Made by a program: the position numbers and the translations under genes. A DNA stretch of 64,000 nucleotides. Origin: Sipunculus nudus (taxonomy: Eukaryota > Annelida > Sipuncula > Golfingiida > Sipunculidae). The notes beneath the pieces are model-generated. The model was not told the DNA's origin. It did no database searches and saw only the letters and a program-made list of their open reading frames with translations. Position 1 is the first letter of the stretch, and each line of letters starts with the position of its first letter. The DNA lies in the NCBI GenBank assembly GCA_026874595.1, contig CM049306.1:81494142-81558141 (forward strand). The letters are read 5' to 3'. This document shows, in pieces, positions 1 to 13,024 of the stretch.

Positions 1-1349
1 CACTTGGCTTATAAATTGGTCATGCAAATTCCTGGAGAATCATAACACATTTATGGGCAATCCAAGCTCAATTTGGAGAGACCATGACCCATCATATGGG
101 GTTTCAAAAACGCTGTAGACTTAAGAGATTTCTTATGGCAGATCAAGTTATTGGCTGAGAGTAAAGATTAATGCTATGAATAACACTTGCAAACCCAAAA
201 AATTGCTAAATTCTTAGCTGATGAAAACTAGTTCATCTTTTTATTTTATCTCTAGTTTGATAAAAAGCCTAGTTGTTTCACACACCTATTCAGGTCTTTG
301 ATATTGACATCTACATAAGGATACATCATGTATTGGATCAGGCAGTGTAACAACAGACATTCCCATCAATAACCTCGGGTCCTCAGGTTTTAATATTTTA
401 GAACATTGGGACTGATGATACTGTTATTATCCTCAATCCAGTGAATCAAGTACACTTAAGGATTTATTGTTCTAGTCTTAATGAAAAATTCACCCCTTCA
501 GACCTATATAAATACCAAAGCCTTTGTTACTTGATTAATCACTTGATTAGTGTCATCCTCTCTTGTAAATAAGTAATTTGATATGCCACTGCCAGATGAC
601 AAGAGGTATTATGTTCTATGCCTGGTTATATGGTTTGTCTGTTAGCAACTTTACAGAAATAGTTTTGAACAGTTTTTGTTGACACATCATTTACACCAAA
701 GGAGCAGTTCGTTAATTTTTGGAGATAATCTGAATCATCTTTTTTTCTTCATTCAAAATATTCCTTTCCATTCTGCAGTTTACTTTGTCCCATTTATGGC
801 CACAGGCCATTGTTATAGAGCTAACCAGTGAATGTAGTTGTTAAACCAAGACAAATATTTCCTATGTAACAGGGTTGCTGTGTAATTTGATCAGTGTCCT
901 TGTAGAGGTTATATGATGGAGACTGTTAATTATGCCAAGAAATTTCTTATTCTTGATCTGTGTTAATAACAATCACTTTATTTATGCACCTGATCATTGT
1001 GGTCTTCATATGCCAACACATTTATATCTGCCTTGATCACTTAGAATAACGGAATCATATTTTTAGAGCTCTCTGGGGTTGTGTAATGATGTATAGAATA
1101 TACAGAATGAAACCTCAAAATTAAGACCACCAACTGGACCTTGATGAAATGGTTGTATTTTTGACTTGGGTCATCCAAGCATGGCCTGATGTTAGGAACT
1201 AAAAAGAATTGAGACCGTGAAAAAGTGGTTATTATTTTTAGGTGGTCGCAAAACTGAGATGGTTGTGAGGTTAGGTTTTACTCTCTGTGTGTAGGTACAT
1301 ATACAATGTACTTATTTAGTTGTATAGATGGATCAGCTTTCCTTAAGTA
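1..1349. other. intergenic, no gene seen
   Basis: AT-rich sequence without a long reading frame or a recognisable repeat end. Around 1100-1260 there are short motifs of the 'gaccacc ... ggtggtcgc' kind that resemble the ends of the TA-target transposon at 36853-37542, so a worn copy of that family is possible but not demonstrable by eye. Confidence 0.5.
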
Positions 1350-1926
1350 TCAGTCCCATAGAGGACCCAGCAGTGCCACGGATAGGTCCGGGGTGTAAGC
1401 CGTAGCGCTGCTGGGATGGTCCGGGAAAGTCCTGGACGGTCCGGGAGGGCCAGCCGGCAGTTTTTGGATGTCAAAAACTGCCGGAGCGATTCGTGGTGAT
1501 ATGGGGAATGTAACCCGGCAGATCCGGGGCTCATCCATAGCTCTGACAGGGCTTTGCCGTGGGTGTCCGTGCCACTGCCGTGGCAGTTCGGGGCACTGCC
1601 GTGACAGTCCTTGGAGGTCCGGGACAATGAAAACTATCTTGGCAGAGCGACGGACCAATACGGCAGAGCCCAGGACTTCCAAGGCAGTGCCCTGTCGTAG
1701 CTGCGAATCATCCCAGACTAGCGCGGCAAACAAAAACAGGAATCCGTAGGGCATCCTTGGTGTATGTGGTTAGACGTAGCTCTGCTGAGATAATCCGGGG
1801 CTCTACCGGGATAATTTTTGTCAAAAAACATCCCGGATTACCACAGACTACCTCAGACTGTATCCGTGGTGATCCGTGGTAATCCTTGCCTATTCGTAGT
1901 ACAGCCTGCTCCAGTGGGACTGTAGC
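1350..1926. repeat. GC-rich fold-back repeat with internal hairpins
   Basis: An abrupt GC-rich island in AT-rich flanks. It opens with CAGTCCCATAG (1350) and closes with the inverted form CAGTGGGACTG, so short inverted ends frame about 575 bp. Inside are two diverged versions of one motif. Each runs from 'gtagc-ctgctg' to a hairpin. The first hairpin, at 1453-1483, has 13-bp arms CCGGCAGTTTTTG/CAAAAACTGCCGG and a 5-nt loop. The second, at about 1809-1836, pairs CGGGAT with ATCCCG around a T/A-rich core. Reading frames exist on both strands, but they follow from the high GC and look like nothing known. A non-autonomous DNA element is the simplest reading. Confidence 0.5.
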
Positions 1927-3982
1927 TTTAATAAATCAGTTGGTTAGTCTTCCACCTGTACTCAATGCATATACCAAATCCCAAAGGTCAAGAACTGGTG
2001 ATAAAGGACTTTTAAAACCTTAGAAAATATCATGACTGTGTTTACGGATGTTATAACCTTAAACCTAAGTTTAATCTGGTGCACACTTAAGTTCTTCACA
2101 AAAGATGAAGCAATGGTTGAAAAATGCAGACATATCGTAATGGTCCACAGGCTGTAACATTTCCAAACATATTTTGGTTTGCTTTTTGTTTGGGAGGGTT
2201 CAAATTCACAATATTCATGAAAGGGAATTAATTTGATAATAGGATAATTCATGAATGGGGGATATTTTTGTGAAAAAGACCCCTCATATAAACAGGTGAA
2301 CAGTCATATATAATATAATCTCAATGGAATTGTATATGTATTTTATCCATGTGACCACATACGATGCCATTACAGCATTAGGTTTTAAAATCAAAAGATG
2401 TTGATCAATTTATTGATATTATAAATAATAACATATTATTATGTTACCTGTAAATTGTAAATATACATTATAAATGACATCAGATCTTTCATATTTTCTG
2501 CCTATAGGGGACAAGCATTTCTGCTCATTCTTTGGGTTACCGTCAGATTGTTAAGGTTGAGCATATGTTTATTATATATCCTATGTGACAATGGATATAC
2601 TGTGTGTAGGTAAAAGCATAGTAAGATCTCGAACATGGAATTCTTGCAAAACAATGAAAAAATGAAAATTGTGGAATTTTTACTTTTTGCCTCATGAATA
2701 TGAAGACAAGGTTCACAGTAGCACGTTTGATAACCAAAGCCTAAGTCACATTACCGGCCTAGCTACGGTGGATTTTTAAAATTGGCAGAGCAGCGAGCTT
2801 CTCGCCCATTTAAAAATCCGGCCAACATCCATATATTTTTGTAGATTATGGTCACATTATAAGTATTGAGGCCCAGCCGAGTCCAAAGATAAATGTTTCT
2901 GCACCTGAAATGTGGAGGAACCCAACAAGATGTCATTGGAAGCACGTCCAAATCTCGTCCCAACCTGGTTTGGAATTGGTTTGGCGCTCTTTAACTCGAC
3001 TGAGGCTCCTCAGTGGTCTGCCTGACCAGTTTAGACCTGTCCTGGTGGATTTCACGTGACTTGAAAAAACACAGTGACTTTAGACAATCCCAAAGATCCC
3101 CTAGCTGTGCTAACTTGGGGCCCTGGCAAAATCTTTTCAAGCTGCTACTGAGCTATACTTTACATCAATTGCTAGTGAGTCCTCTAAAGAGTGACGAGCT
3201 CCCCAACTGTTAAAATACTAATAAGGCTGATCTGAGTAAAGAATTTTCAGCTGTAGCTCACCAGAAAAGTCCACTTTTTTAAAAAAAAACCCACTTTGGT
3301 AGGGGTCTCTTGATGTGATGTGACTGGGGCTTTAAATTGTTTTTCCAACAAGCCATCAGGTCTGAACTCTTGACTCATTTTAGCCTAAACTCACTGAAGC
3401 TACATTTTGTCGCTTATTCTTTTCAGTTTGTCCAGCCAACTGGCAGCCGGATAGTGACACAATCAAACCTGATCCTGAAGGCTCCAAAGCCTACTTTGAG
3501 AAAGTCAACTGAAAGTCAAACATGAACAAACTGTGGAGGGAAACTATTCCTGTTGGATCATGATCTTGAACTGCTAGTTTGTCGGAACACATTACTGCAT
3601 ATATATACTGTCATGTTTCGATATTAAGCGTTAAAATAGATTTGGAGTTTTGTAATAGTTTAATAGGAAATGGATTTATAGTCATTCACTAAAGCTGTCA
3701 TTCTATATCATGTGCCATAATCTACTGGACCTCCTGGTGAAATATTTTAGTCGATTAAAAGGTCTCAAGGTATCAGAAATCATGCCAGTCAGTCATGTAA
3801 TTTAAGAAAATAATAATCACATTTGTAATATCACATATGACCGTACAACAGAATAAATTATATGTACACATTTAACTGGAGTTTTCATTGTGGGTGCAAG
3901 ACTTTACATTTTGAAATCTCCTGAAAAGTGACAATTTATAACCCAATCACCCAAGGTTAAAGCAGCATAATACCTGCAGTGA
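1927..3982. other. intergenic, no gene seen
   Basis: No convincing coding sequence. A short hairpin at about 2772-2822 pairs GGATTTTTAAA with TTTAAAAATCC. The rest is unassigned AT-rich DNA. Confidence 0.45.
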
Positions 3983-4510
3983 ACTTTATTATCCCCCACC
4001 TCAGTGGAGTGAGGACATAGTGATCAGCTCGTCGGTCCATCTGTCCATAATTTTTTGTGACGCAATATTTAAAAAAGTTTTACTCCAATCTACTTCCAAT
4101 TGTAATAGCAGGTGCATCTTATGGGTCTCCAGAGCTGATTAGGTTTTGGTCACACTTGAATGATTTTTTTATAAATTTTTTTATGAATTTTTTTATGTGA
4201 AATTTTAACATTTCATATGCGACGTGATATCTCAAAATGTTTTTCTCAGATCTACTTCCAATTGTAGTAGCAGGTGCATCTTATGGATCACCAAAGCTGA
4301 TAAGGTTTTGGTCACACTTAATAATTTTTTTGATTTTTTATGAATTTTTTATACAAAATTTTAACATTTCATATGTGACTTTATTTCTCAAAAATTTTAC
4401 TAGGATTTTTTTCTTTATAGAGTAGCAGGTGCATCTTAAGGGTGTCCAGAGTTGATTAAGTTTTGGTCACACTTGAATGATTTTTTATTTTTATATGCCC
4501 TTCTAGGTCA
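3983..4510. repeat. three-unit tandem repeat, ~165-170 bp period
   Basis: The phrase 'tagcaggtgcatctta ... ggttttggtcacactt' occurs at about 4107, 4270 and 4424, giving three diverged units about 165 bp apart, joined by T-rich spacers. The block opens with 'ttatcccccacctcagtggagtgagg', which reads like the end of an interspersed repeat. The following stretch to about 5135 holds related short phrases ('caaaattcacaaatatttaataaggtcagaggt' type at about 4660, 4934 and 5076), so the whole 3983-5135 block may be one element. Confidence 0.6.
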
Positions 4511-4698
4511 GGACGTATTATGGTATACCCTAAGTCCCACCATCCATCCACCTGTTATATAGTGTCCCTTGACAACTTACCAGGGCTTTGGTGGATTTTT
4601 AATTCACCATAACTACTTAACAATACTCAATAAATTATCTCACCAGACTTTGATTATAGGCAAAATCCCCGAATATTTACTGATGTCACAAAGGTCAC

Positions 4699-4848
4699 AA
4701 GGCTACTTTGTGATTTTGCCATGATAACAAGGCTACTTTGTGATTTTGCCATGATAACAAGGCTACTTTGTGATTTTGCCATGATAACAAGGCTACTTTG
4801 TGATTTTGCCATGATAACAAGGCTACTTTGTGATTTTGCCTTGATAAC
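4699..4848 (+). repeat. 30-bp tandem repeat, 5 copies
   Basis: Five head-to-tail copies of a 30-bp unit (aaggctactttgtgattttg then ccatgataac) start at 4699, 4729, 4759, 4789 and 4819. The first four are identical and only the end of the last unit differs. Because 30 is a multiple of 3 the array makes an open frame with a repeated ten-residue peptide. That is an arithmetic consequence and not evidence of a gene. Near-perfect identity implies recent expansion. Confidence 0.95.
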
Positions 4849-5135
4849 TTGGAGGAATAACTCAAAATGGAATTTGATAAAACTGAGCAGGAATATTAAT
4901 CAATAAAATATCTCTGCTAATTTCAATTTCCAGCAAAATTCACAAATATTTAATAAGGTCAGAGGTTGCCCAACATTGGTGGAACTATGGTGACTTACCA
5001 AAAATCTTATTGATTTTCATAGAACTCAATAAACATATTTACCAATAGAGTTTCTCACCTGAATAACATTCTCATCAAAATTCACACACATTTAATGAGG
5101 TCAGAGGTCACCAGATACACGACAGGCATATTATG

Positions 5136-8100
5136 CACTTTGGGGTGCTTTTTTATTAATTGTTTTATTCAAAATGATTACATGAGACACTATTTCATTA
5201 TTTCAGTTGGTTGGCATTTTGTTAGTCACAGCTTGTGCGTAAAACTTATGGCAAAATTGTTGCTCATCTGATGCCAAAATCTCCAATTTTGTAATTGCCA
5301 GTATATGCTGATTCAGGGGATAAACTGATGTAGACAATTTTGGAAGTACATCTTGTCACCTACAAAGATAAGTAGAGAAGATTGCACACTCACTGTAAAT
5401 CATGTGCACTCAAACACACCAAACCATCCATTAATAAATTATATTTTATTTAAGTAAACAAACATATATATGCATATACGGGGAGGTGCAAGTACTAGCT
5501 TGATGCACAACCTTAGAATACTAGTGTTCCTGAGATACAAATAAGAGCCTAATGACAAAATGAGAAAATGATGAATGAAAAGCTAAAAGCAAAAGATATT
5601 GCACAAAACACAGGTTAAATGTTTCATTTACACCCAAGCAGTCCTCATGCAGCTGTTATACCTTGCAGTCCTTTCAGATCTCTGTTTCAAACATTGCTTT
5701 GTTTAAGCATTTTTTTGGGGTCACGACTACAAAGCCAAGAACCAGACCAACGAGAGCAGGTGTCACTGATTTAAACTTTGGAGTTGGATGCACAATACGA
5801 AAACACACTTTCATTGGTCTGATTAAAACTGTTCCCTAGTGGTGAGACCTGGTGAATTTTGCTATACAGAGCAGCGGTTAAAACAAAGGAGATCTGGAAT
5901 GACTGGAGTGTAAAGCAGTCATAGCAGCTCACACAAGCAAGTCTTGTCTATTCTTATTCACATTATACAATTAACTTCAAAAAGCACTATATAAACAAGA
6001 CCCTTATTTCATATATTTCTCTGGTAGAAATATTATCTGGATATTATCTGGAAAAAATTTATATTTTCATGATTAAAAAAAATTAGCATTCAGAAGCAGT
6101 TCTCAGTGTGTGTGTAACTACCAAAGCTACCTGTCAATACCTGAAGAGTTCATACTGTAAAATCTCAATACTTGTGTAATTACTGCTTGGCTATTAACTA
6201 ATAGCCAAATAATTAAACTCGCCAATTGCAAGTGTTGCAGGTCTCTAAATTAATAACATACATGACCCTGCAATGACATTTTTATATAAAATTATTTAGA
6301 TTATCAAAATAAAAGCTGCAATTCAATCATGTGCATGTTTTAATGCCATGATTCCAGGTCTGAACTGCAACAATACAGCAATGTGATCTATCAAACGTAT
6401 CTGAAAATGGTCCATTTCAGTTCTGCAAAATGGTACCTCTACTTGTGTTGTGTCACTGGATTGGTTGAACAATGGTACTGTTATTATTTTGGTGACCAAT
6501 CAGAAAGCATGACTCAATATCTGAGTATGGACTGCCATGACATTTTACCAAAGCAATAATCCCTGATGTCCATAATAACCCAAGACTTGCTCCTGTATAA
6601 TTTTGCCCTACAGTTATGTTTAACATGTACAAACTGTGCAGGTGCGTGGCAAATACATTACATTTGTTACTGAGAATACACCACAACACCAGTCATGAAG
6701 AGCAAATGTTGCAACATCCAGGGGAGAGCAAACAAGTGCAGCTGCTAACTTTTGTGTAGATCCTAAAATAGTAAGCTCCAACTTAGTCTTGCAATGAACG
6801 AAGTGTTGAACATTGAACAATGTAACTTGTACTTTGATTAAACATGCTAAAACCACAAAAGGACACTAAACACTGCCATATCAAAACCATATTTACATGA
6901 GATGCGTAAAACAGATCGGTTAACAACTTTGCAAAACTTATATTTCACATATTTAACAACTGTGCAAAACTTGATAATATTTCACAGAATTAAACCCAAC
7001 TGAGGACACAAACATCAAACAATACAAGATAAGATAATAATAAAGGAAAAACATGCAAATGCACAACAAACATGAACAAATACTGTAAAATATGTTACAA
7101 ATATGTTTTTATACTTAAAAAGAAATGCATGATACTGTGAATTACACACATGATAACTGCCACAAGAATCACTCTGAATGTTAAGTTAATAATAATGAAA
7201 ATCAAATACCACTTCCAAGTACTAACATATGTGACCTTCAGTTGCCATGGTAACATACAGCTATCATGAAAAATTCATACTACATCCTCTGGAACCCATT
7301 CAAATTTACCCAATATATGGATATTCTGGCATAGGGAGAGACACTGAATGTACAGGTAAATGTGACTGACATAAAATTATTATGAATGGACAATGTATAA
7401 TTGTCTAGGTAGATTGAGCTGCATAAAAACTGGGCACTTGGTAAACATTGAGAATGACAGAGTCATGGGAACACAAGTTGTGCAGTTCACCAATGGAAAT
7501 TCATATTGATGAATTTCTTAAACAACAGACTATGAAAGATAAGTTTCACTTACAAAGAGAAAATTTGATTGTGATCATCTGCATGAACATGAGGCTGAAT
7601 GTATTTTATTAAAAATAAATAATTTGTGTAAATTTTTAGTGCAGAAAAAACATGCAGACACAGGTCTTTAGGTAACTGTAGACTAATTCCCTTCATATAT
7701 AAAGTGGGAGCTTCTGTTCTTGCTAGGGAATTATGAAATGTATATCTGAAAACTCTATATCATCTGGAAGTTCCTGTGATTTAAAACTTAAGTTCTGTAT
7801 AGTTAACCATTATATATAATTATGAAAGATATACAAAAAATCCTAGTATCAACACAACAATCCATGTAATACCTTTGGTGAAAAGAATGTGCCAAGCGGA
7901 CCTCTTTTAATGTGTAGCTCACTTCAGCTCTACACCTGTTTTATAAAGCACTACTCCAACTCTCTGTTAGCACAGGGTTATATAAACAAGGTAAAAACAT
8001 GCTGTTTTTTACTGAACTAGGACCACTTTCGCCATACAACATGCATGCCATATTTATATCTCTCAAGTATCTTTGCCAAGGTAAAGGATACACTACTACA

Positions 8101-8440
8101 TGACAGGATACAGTGTCATGTATATTTAAACAGTGGTCTGATAGATCTGAAAGTAGTGTGACAGAAGACACAGACAACAAATATTTCTATTAAAAAAATT
8201 CACATTTTAAATAAAGAAAAATTACATTCCTAGATCAGTGAATGTAACCAGTGATAAATAAGCTTATACTCTCACAGATGATTATGAACATAAAAAAAAA
8301 TTATTTACCTCAAACTTGACCTTGTTTACATATTTAATTAATTCCACTGATTTATACAGATAATTTGTGACTTGAATTCAGTCACATACAGAATTCAGCC
8401 ACATCTAATAAAAAAAATTAGTTCTTCTTCAGATTTGCCA
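5136..8440. other. AT-rich region, no gene seen
   Basis: Unusually free of recognisable repeats compared with the rest of the window. No long reading frame. It lies downstream (minus strand) of the last exon seen for the GPCR gene at 12731, so part could be a long 3' UTR or flank. No polyadenylation site can be assigned with confidence. Confidence 0.4.
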
Positions 8441-8472
8441 TTCCTAGTTTCTGTTGATTTTATGCACAGATC

Positions 8473-8650
8473 CAGCATGCAGAATGCCTATCCGGCAAAA
8501 CAAAGTGGCAAAACTGTAGTGATTTTTGCCGGTTCTGCATGATATCCAGGGGTAACATATAGAAAACATGCATGCCTCTGTGCCATTACATATGAAGTTA
8601 CTCAACACACAATCAGCATGCCGGATTCCGCATCATGCATTCTGCATTCT
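8473..8650. repeat. small MITE-like element
   Basis: About 180 bp bounded by inverted ends: TGCAGAATGC...ATCCGGC at 8478-8494, and GCCGGATTCCGC...GCATTCTGCA at about 8622-8650. An extra internal ATCCGGCAAAAC / TTTTTGCCGG pairing lies at 8490-8533. No coding capacity. It is probably a non-autonomous transposon. The family is not recognised. Confidence 0.45.
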
Positions 8651-11600
8651 GAACAAAAGGAATCTTAATTAGCTTTAAGGTATAGAAAAATAGACAAACT
8701 GTGTATTATTTTCATCAATTCAAGAACTGATTCAAATGTTTGCATTTTTTCTGTCAAGCTTACAAAATTCCATGTGTGTTGTCTTGACTGACATTGAATA
8801 AAAATAAAATAAAATCATTTGCCCACTCATATCCTATTTTTTGTTCTCAGTGTCCTTAGAAAAAAAACAGGTGTGGCCTTACTAAAGTAGCTCTGTTGAT
8901 CTGGTCTCATAAACCATTTGTCATTTTGAGACTGCATGTATACAATATTTCTTTAAAGCACTGATCAATGCATGTACATTGTACCATCCTGGCACATTGC
9001 CAAAACAGATAAGCCTTGCAGCACTCACGTGTTAGTCTAGTGAAAATTACAATGGTATAAAAATTATGTTACACCTTTGCAGACAACAACGACTAGGATA
9101 TAAATTTCATGAATCCAAGAAAATATACAGACCTATATCATCTGGAATGTATGAAATTCCACTTTGGAATTTTTGAAAATATGACAGTCTCATTTACAAA
9201 GAGAAAAAAATTAGCAAAACAGGTATATAAAAACACATGGTAGAAGTAACTGACAATAAAAACTGAAAAGTGTAAATTTAATTGCATTATCCAATAAAAT
9301 GAATACAGATTTCTTCATAGATAGAAATTACTGTCATGGTTGTCAAAATCTGCTTGTGATGAAACAGTTATAGTGTCAGGAACTGTCAACTTTTTTTAGG
9401 ACCTTTCTTGGCCTGGTTTACTGTGGTTGGCAAAAGTGATATTCACCAAAGAGAAATAAATGCAAGAGTAAACCTTTTTGAATAAGATGCAACACTGTCA
9501 CTGACAATTTATATTCTAATGTAACTTCATTGGCATATCATGCATGTTGTTATTCATACATACAGTGTCAAAATTGTAAATGATGGCTTTTAAAATAATA
9601 ACAGATCTTTGTGTTAAATGTAAATGAAAGCCAGATATTATAAACACTGACCTGACATCAGTGGAATAGGATTTTGATTTGTTCACTGTTCCCTAAGTAC
9701 CTCATCACATATTAAAACTGTCCCATTATTGTCTAGCCAGTGACAAGACAATATATATAATTATTGTAGGAGGGTATGCATTCATCCCTGTTTGTGTGCA
9801 TTTGTTGGTTTGTTCACAACATACCAATAACTACAGCATTCATGAAAGAAATCTCAGGAAACTTTCAAGGCATTGCAGGAATGAGGCAAGGAAGAATCAA
9901 TTTGCTTTTTGTGTGGATCAGGCACATTATTTGGATTCAGGATGTCATAAAGGAATTTTCATACATGAACAGTCACAAATGCACAAATGTACCTGGAAAT
10001 ATGGGCCGAATAAGTGAATACAAACAAGCTTTTCGGTGCATCCCACTATAGGAACCCCCCATGGTAGGAGGCTTGTATTCCTTGCAATGCAGATTTCTAA
10101 TTTACTTAAAACACTCTAAAATTGAAAATCAGAAAAAAATTATTCTCTTGAATATCCAACCACATGTCAACCACATTACACCTTTGACTATCAGTATGGT
10201 CTTGATGGAGATGGTCATCATGAAAGCCAAAGCATACAATCAACCGTAAAATAGCTTGATATATCTATCCCTCCTGACTCTGGGACAATAATACTTTTCA
10301 GGGGTATGTCACAAAATCAATACCAAAAGTGCTTGACACTACAGACAATAATAAAACATTCATGGTGGTCACGAAACTGGGTAAAAAACCACATGATATC
10401 CCAATTTAATTAAGCATTCACAGTTTTTATCCAATATATCTATATCCAGTATAAAACATGCAAGCCTGTGATTCATAACGTCCCACTTGATTGGTTATCG
10501 ATGTGTTCATTGCATGTTAATCTTGCGGATGGCGAGAGGTCCATTCTCCCCATTTGCCTTAATATTTAAGGATTAACCACATATCTTGCCAACTTACACT
10601 ATTTCTGGGACATAACATCCACTTTTAGACCTTCTACAAGCCTTTGACCATCTATTTACAAATCTAACACAAACCCATAGATAAAAATAAGATTCCTGCA
10701 TAAAATAAGCTCCTCAATTATTCCCATCTGTCAGTGACCAAGCATAAATCACAGTTTCCAAGAATATATATTTTTTGTTAATATCTGTTATTGAGTTTAT
10801 TTATCAAAGAATCACTAAATTTGATTATCATTTCAGGGTTGACCTTTTTCCCAGGAAGTGCCATTTATCATGTTTGAGCTCAGAAACACAATGGTGGCCT
10901 TCATTTTACAAAGCTGAAAGTTTTCAATAATGAATTTTCATTGTTATTTTAGCAAATATTTAATTTCACAGTATAAATGTAATATATTTAAAATTTATTA
11001 ACAAAATATAATCAGGAATTAATTCATTTCCTAATTAAATGGCCTACCAGTAGTTATGATTTGAACTAAAGCCTTTCAACAAGAAATATCAATTAATGTT
11101 TGGACAGCAAAGTAATCTATGTGCAGGTGTCAAAATCAAGGTTAACATAGTATAAATGACTGCAAAGGTCTGTTGATGGCTCAATGAAGGTTCATTTTTG
11201 GGATTCTATACTTTATCTAATATAGCAAATATTAAAGAATTGCATATTTGATGTGAGCAACAGTAATGTATGGTACAGACTACCGGTAAATGCATTTGAA
11301 ACTACCCTGACTTTTCCATTACTGTTGCTTTTCAATATCTCTGCATGTATGGTACTTTTTTGGATAACACATGGACAGTCTGACAACACTTCAATATGTA
11401 CAGTGTTTTTATTCTTTTATCAAACGGCTCAAAAGCCTGACGTAACAGTCTATATTGACAGTACAAAGCATCAATATCCAAACAGCACACCTTGCCACAA
11501 AAAGCATTCTTTTGAGGAACTCCCTTGGGCTAACATACAGCAGGGACGGACGGGACCAACCAGAGGCTTGAACATTTCCTGGGGAGACAATGGTGCATAC

Positions 11601-11755
11601 AAGACCTTGATGCCTGTGGACTGATCATATTACCATCTGGCTATTTTAACTAAAATTTCAAAGGCCTGTTTTCATCACAACCCACCTCTGCCAAACAGCA
11701 ATTTATTGTTCCTGGAGCATTTTTGACTTTTGCTTATTTGCACTTTTGATCTTGA
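8651..11755. other. AT-rich region, no gene seen
   Basis: No reading frame with coding character and no clear repeat ends. Short open frames near 9776-10051 and 11253-11624 (plus strand) have no recognisable domain and no splice or family support. Confidence 0.4.
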
Positions 11756-12320
11756 GGCAGATCTAAACACATGCAAATTTTCAGGAAGATAAGTCAAACC
11801 AGTCCGGAGATATTAGCATGGATGTCTACAGCGTAAATGTGAATGTAGGTGGCGCTATCTGACATAAAATCAAGAAAGCTATCCAGGATGTCTACGCATG
11901 CCAAATTTCAGGTGACTTAGTCAAACCACTGCAAAGATATGAGTGATTTTAACCCAAGGCAGATGAACAGATGGATACTGTGCAAAAATGGCTGCAGGTG
12001 GTGCCACCATTTTTAAGTATGGTATAAAGCTATCCAAGGGCTACATTTGTGTTAATTTTTCTCCTGATTGGTCAAACGAGTCCGAAGATAAGTGGGTTAA
12101 TGTGTCAAAACAGATGCACAGATGGACGCACTGGAGACAGGAAAGGTCAGAGGTCAAAGCAAAATGGTAAGGCACCAGTTCACATGTGACCCAATAATTG
12201 GTGTAAGTTTAAAAAAATTGGTCCAGTAGTCTCAGAGGAGTTCTCAGGAAATGAATGCTGCGGCGGCAGAACTAAGTCAAAAACATAGTATCCGCAAAAC
12301 TTTGTTTTTGCGGATACAAT
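11756..12320 (+). repeat. family B repeat copy with terminal hairpin
   Basis: A second copy of the modules found tandemly at 26620-27975. It shows the same order: 'acacatgcaaattttcagg ... gtcaaaccagtc', then a palindrome block (GGTGGCGCTATC, 11848), then 'gatatgagtgatttt ... cagatgaacagatgga', then GGTGGTGCCACC (11997). The two palindrome blocks are 149 bp apart, exactly the long spacing of the 26.6-kb array. The copy ends in a near-perfect hairpin GTATCCGCAAAAC / TTTTTGCGGATAC (12288-12317), as the other copy does. It lies just downstream of the GPCR 3' exon. Confidence 0.75.
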
Positions 12321-12599
12321 TATTGATTATCAGCACACAATTTTACTTTCACACAACTTGTGCACGTTTGGTTCAATGCTAGATAATGAAATTAAATGTT
12401 AAGCTACGTACAAAAGAACAGTGAATATGACAGGGTAATGAATATGACAATGTACAAGACTTGACTCTGTGTTTCAATGGAAAATGAGATAATAATTTTA
12501 AGAATAAATAGAAATAAGTGTTAGAGCATGTAATACAAAGTTACAAACACACACATACATACACACCCACACAAGGAATGATAATATACAGTCTTTAAT

Positions 12600-12731
12600 G
12601 CCAGCTTTGGCAGCGTGTGAGGAATACTTGTGGTTGTTCAAGCTTGTGGTGTGGTTTGTTCAAGCTAGTGGATGTTTGAGCTGCAGCACTGCTGACGGTG
12701 AATGCATGACCCACTGCTTCATTGAGGATGC
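12600..12731 (-). other. candidate 3' UTR exon of the GPCR gene
   Basis: On the minus strand 'ttggttttcag|GCATCC' (acceptor AG at 12733-12732) is a good 3' splice site. It pairs with the donor ACT|GTAAGT that lies 7 nt after the GPCR stop codon, giving an intron of 1835 bp (14566-12732). The exon start at 12731 is defined. The 3' end is not, and 12600 is a nominal limit. The exon would be wholly untranslated. Only cDNA could show whether it is used. Confidence 0.45.
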
Positions 12732-13024
12732 CTGAAAACCAAGTAACAGCAAATCAGTTTCAGAAAGTTCAAAGCATATTTGTTTAAAACACCAGCTCAA
12801 TAACAATATTGCAACAAGAAGTACTTGAGTACTCGAGTCCCATTAATTCATACTCAGCAGGGTTCGCAATACTTTGACATGTTCACCTTTTCAACAGAAA
12901 GGTACAAGCCTAGTTTAGTCTTTCCGCTGGAAAATTTTCCTTTCTACTGTAGTGGCATCCTATCATCGTGTCAAACTTGAGATCAATTAGTCACTTCTGT
13001 TTTGACAATTCTGCAGAATGGTTA

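Noticed and set aside
4699-4848. Direct repeats resembling a CRISPR array
   Set aside because: Units are contiguous with no spacers, and the surrounding genes are animal.
4699-4906. Open frame with a repeated ten-residue peptide
   Set aside because: It exists only because the 30-bp tandem unit is a multiple of three. No start context, family or flanking exon.
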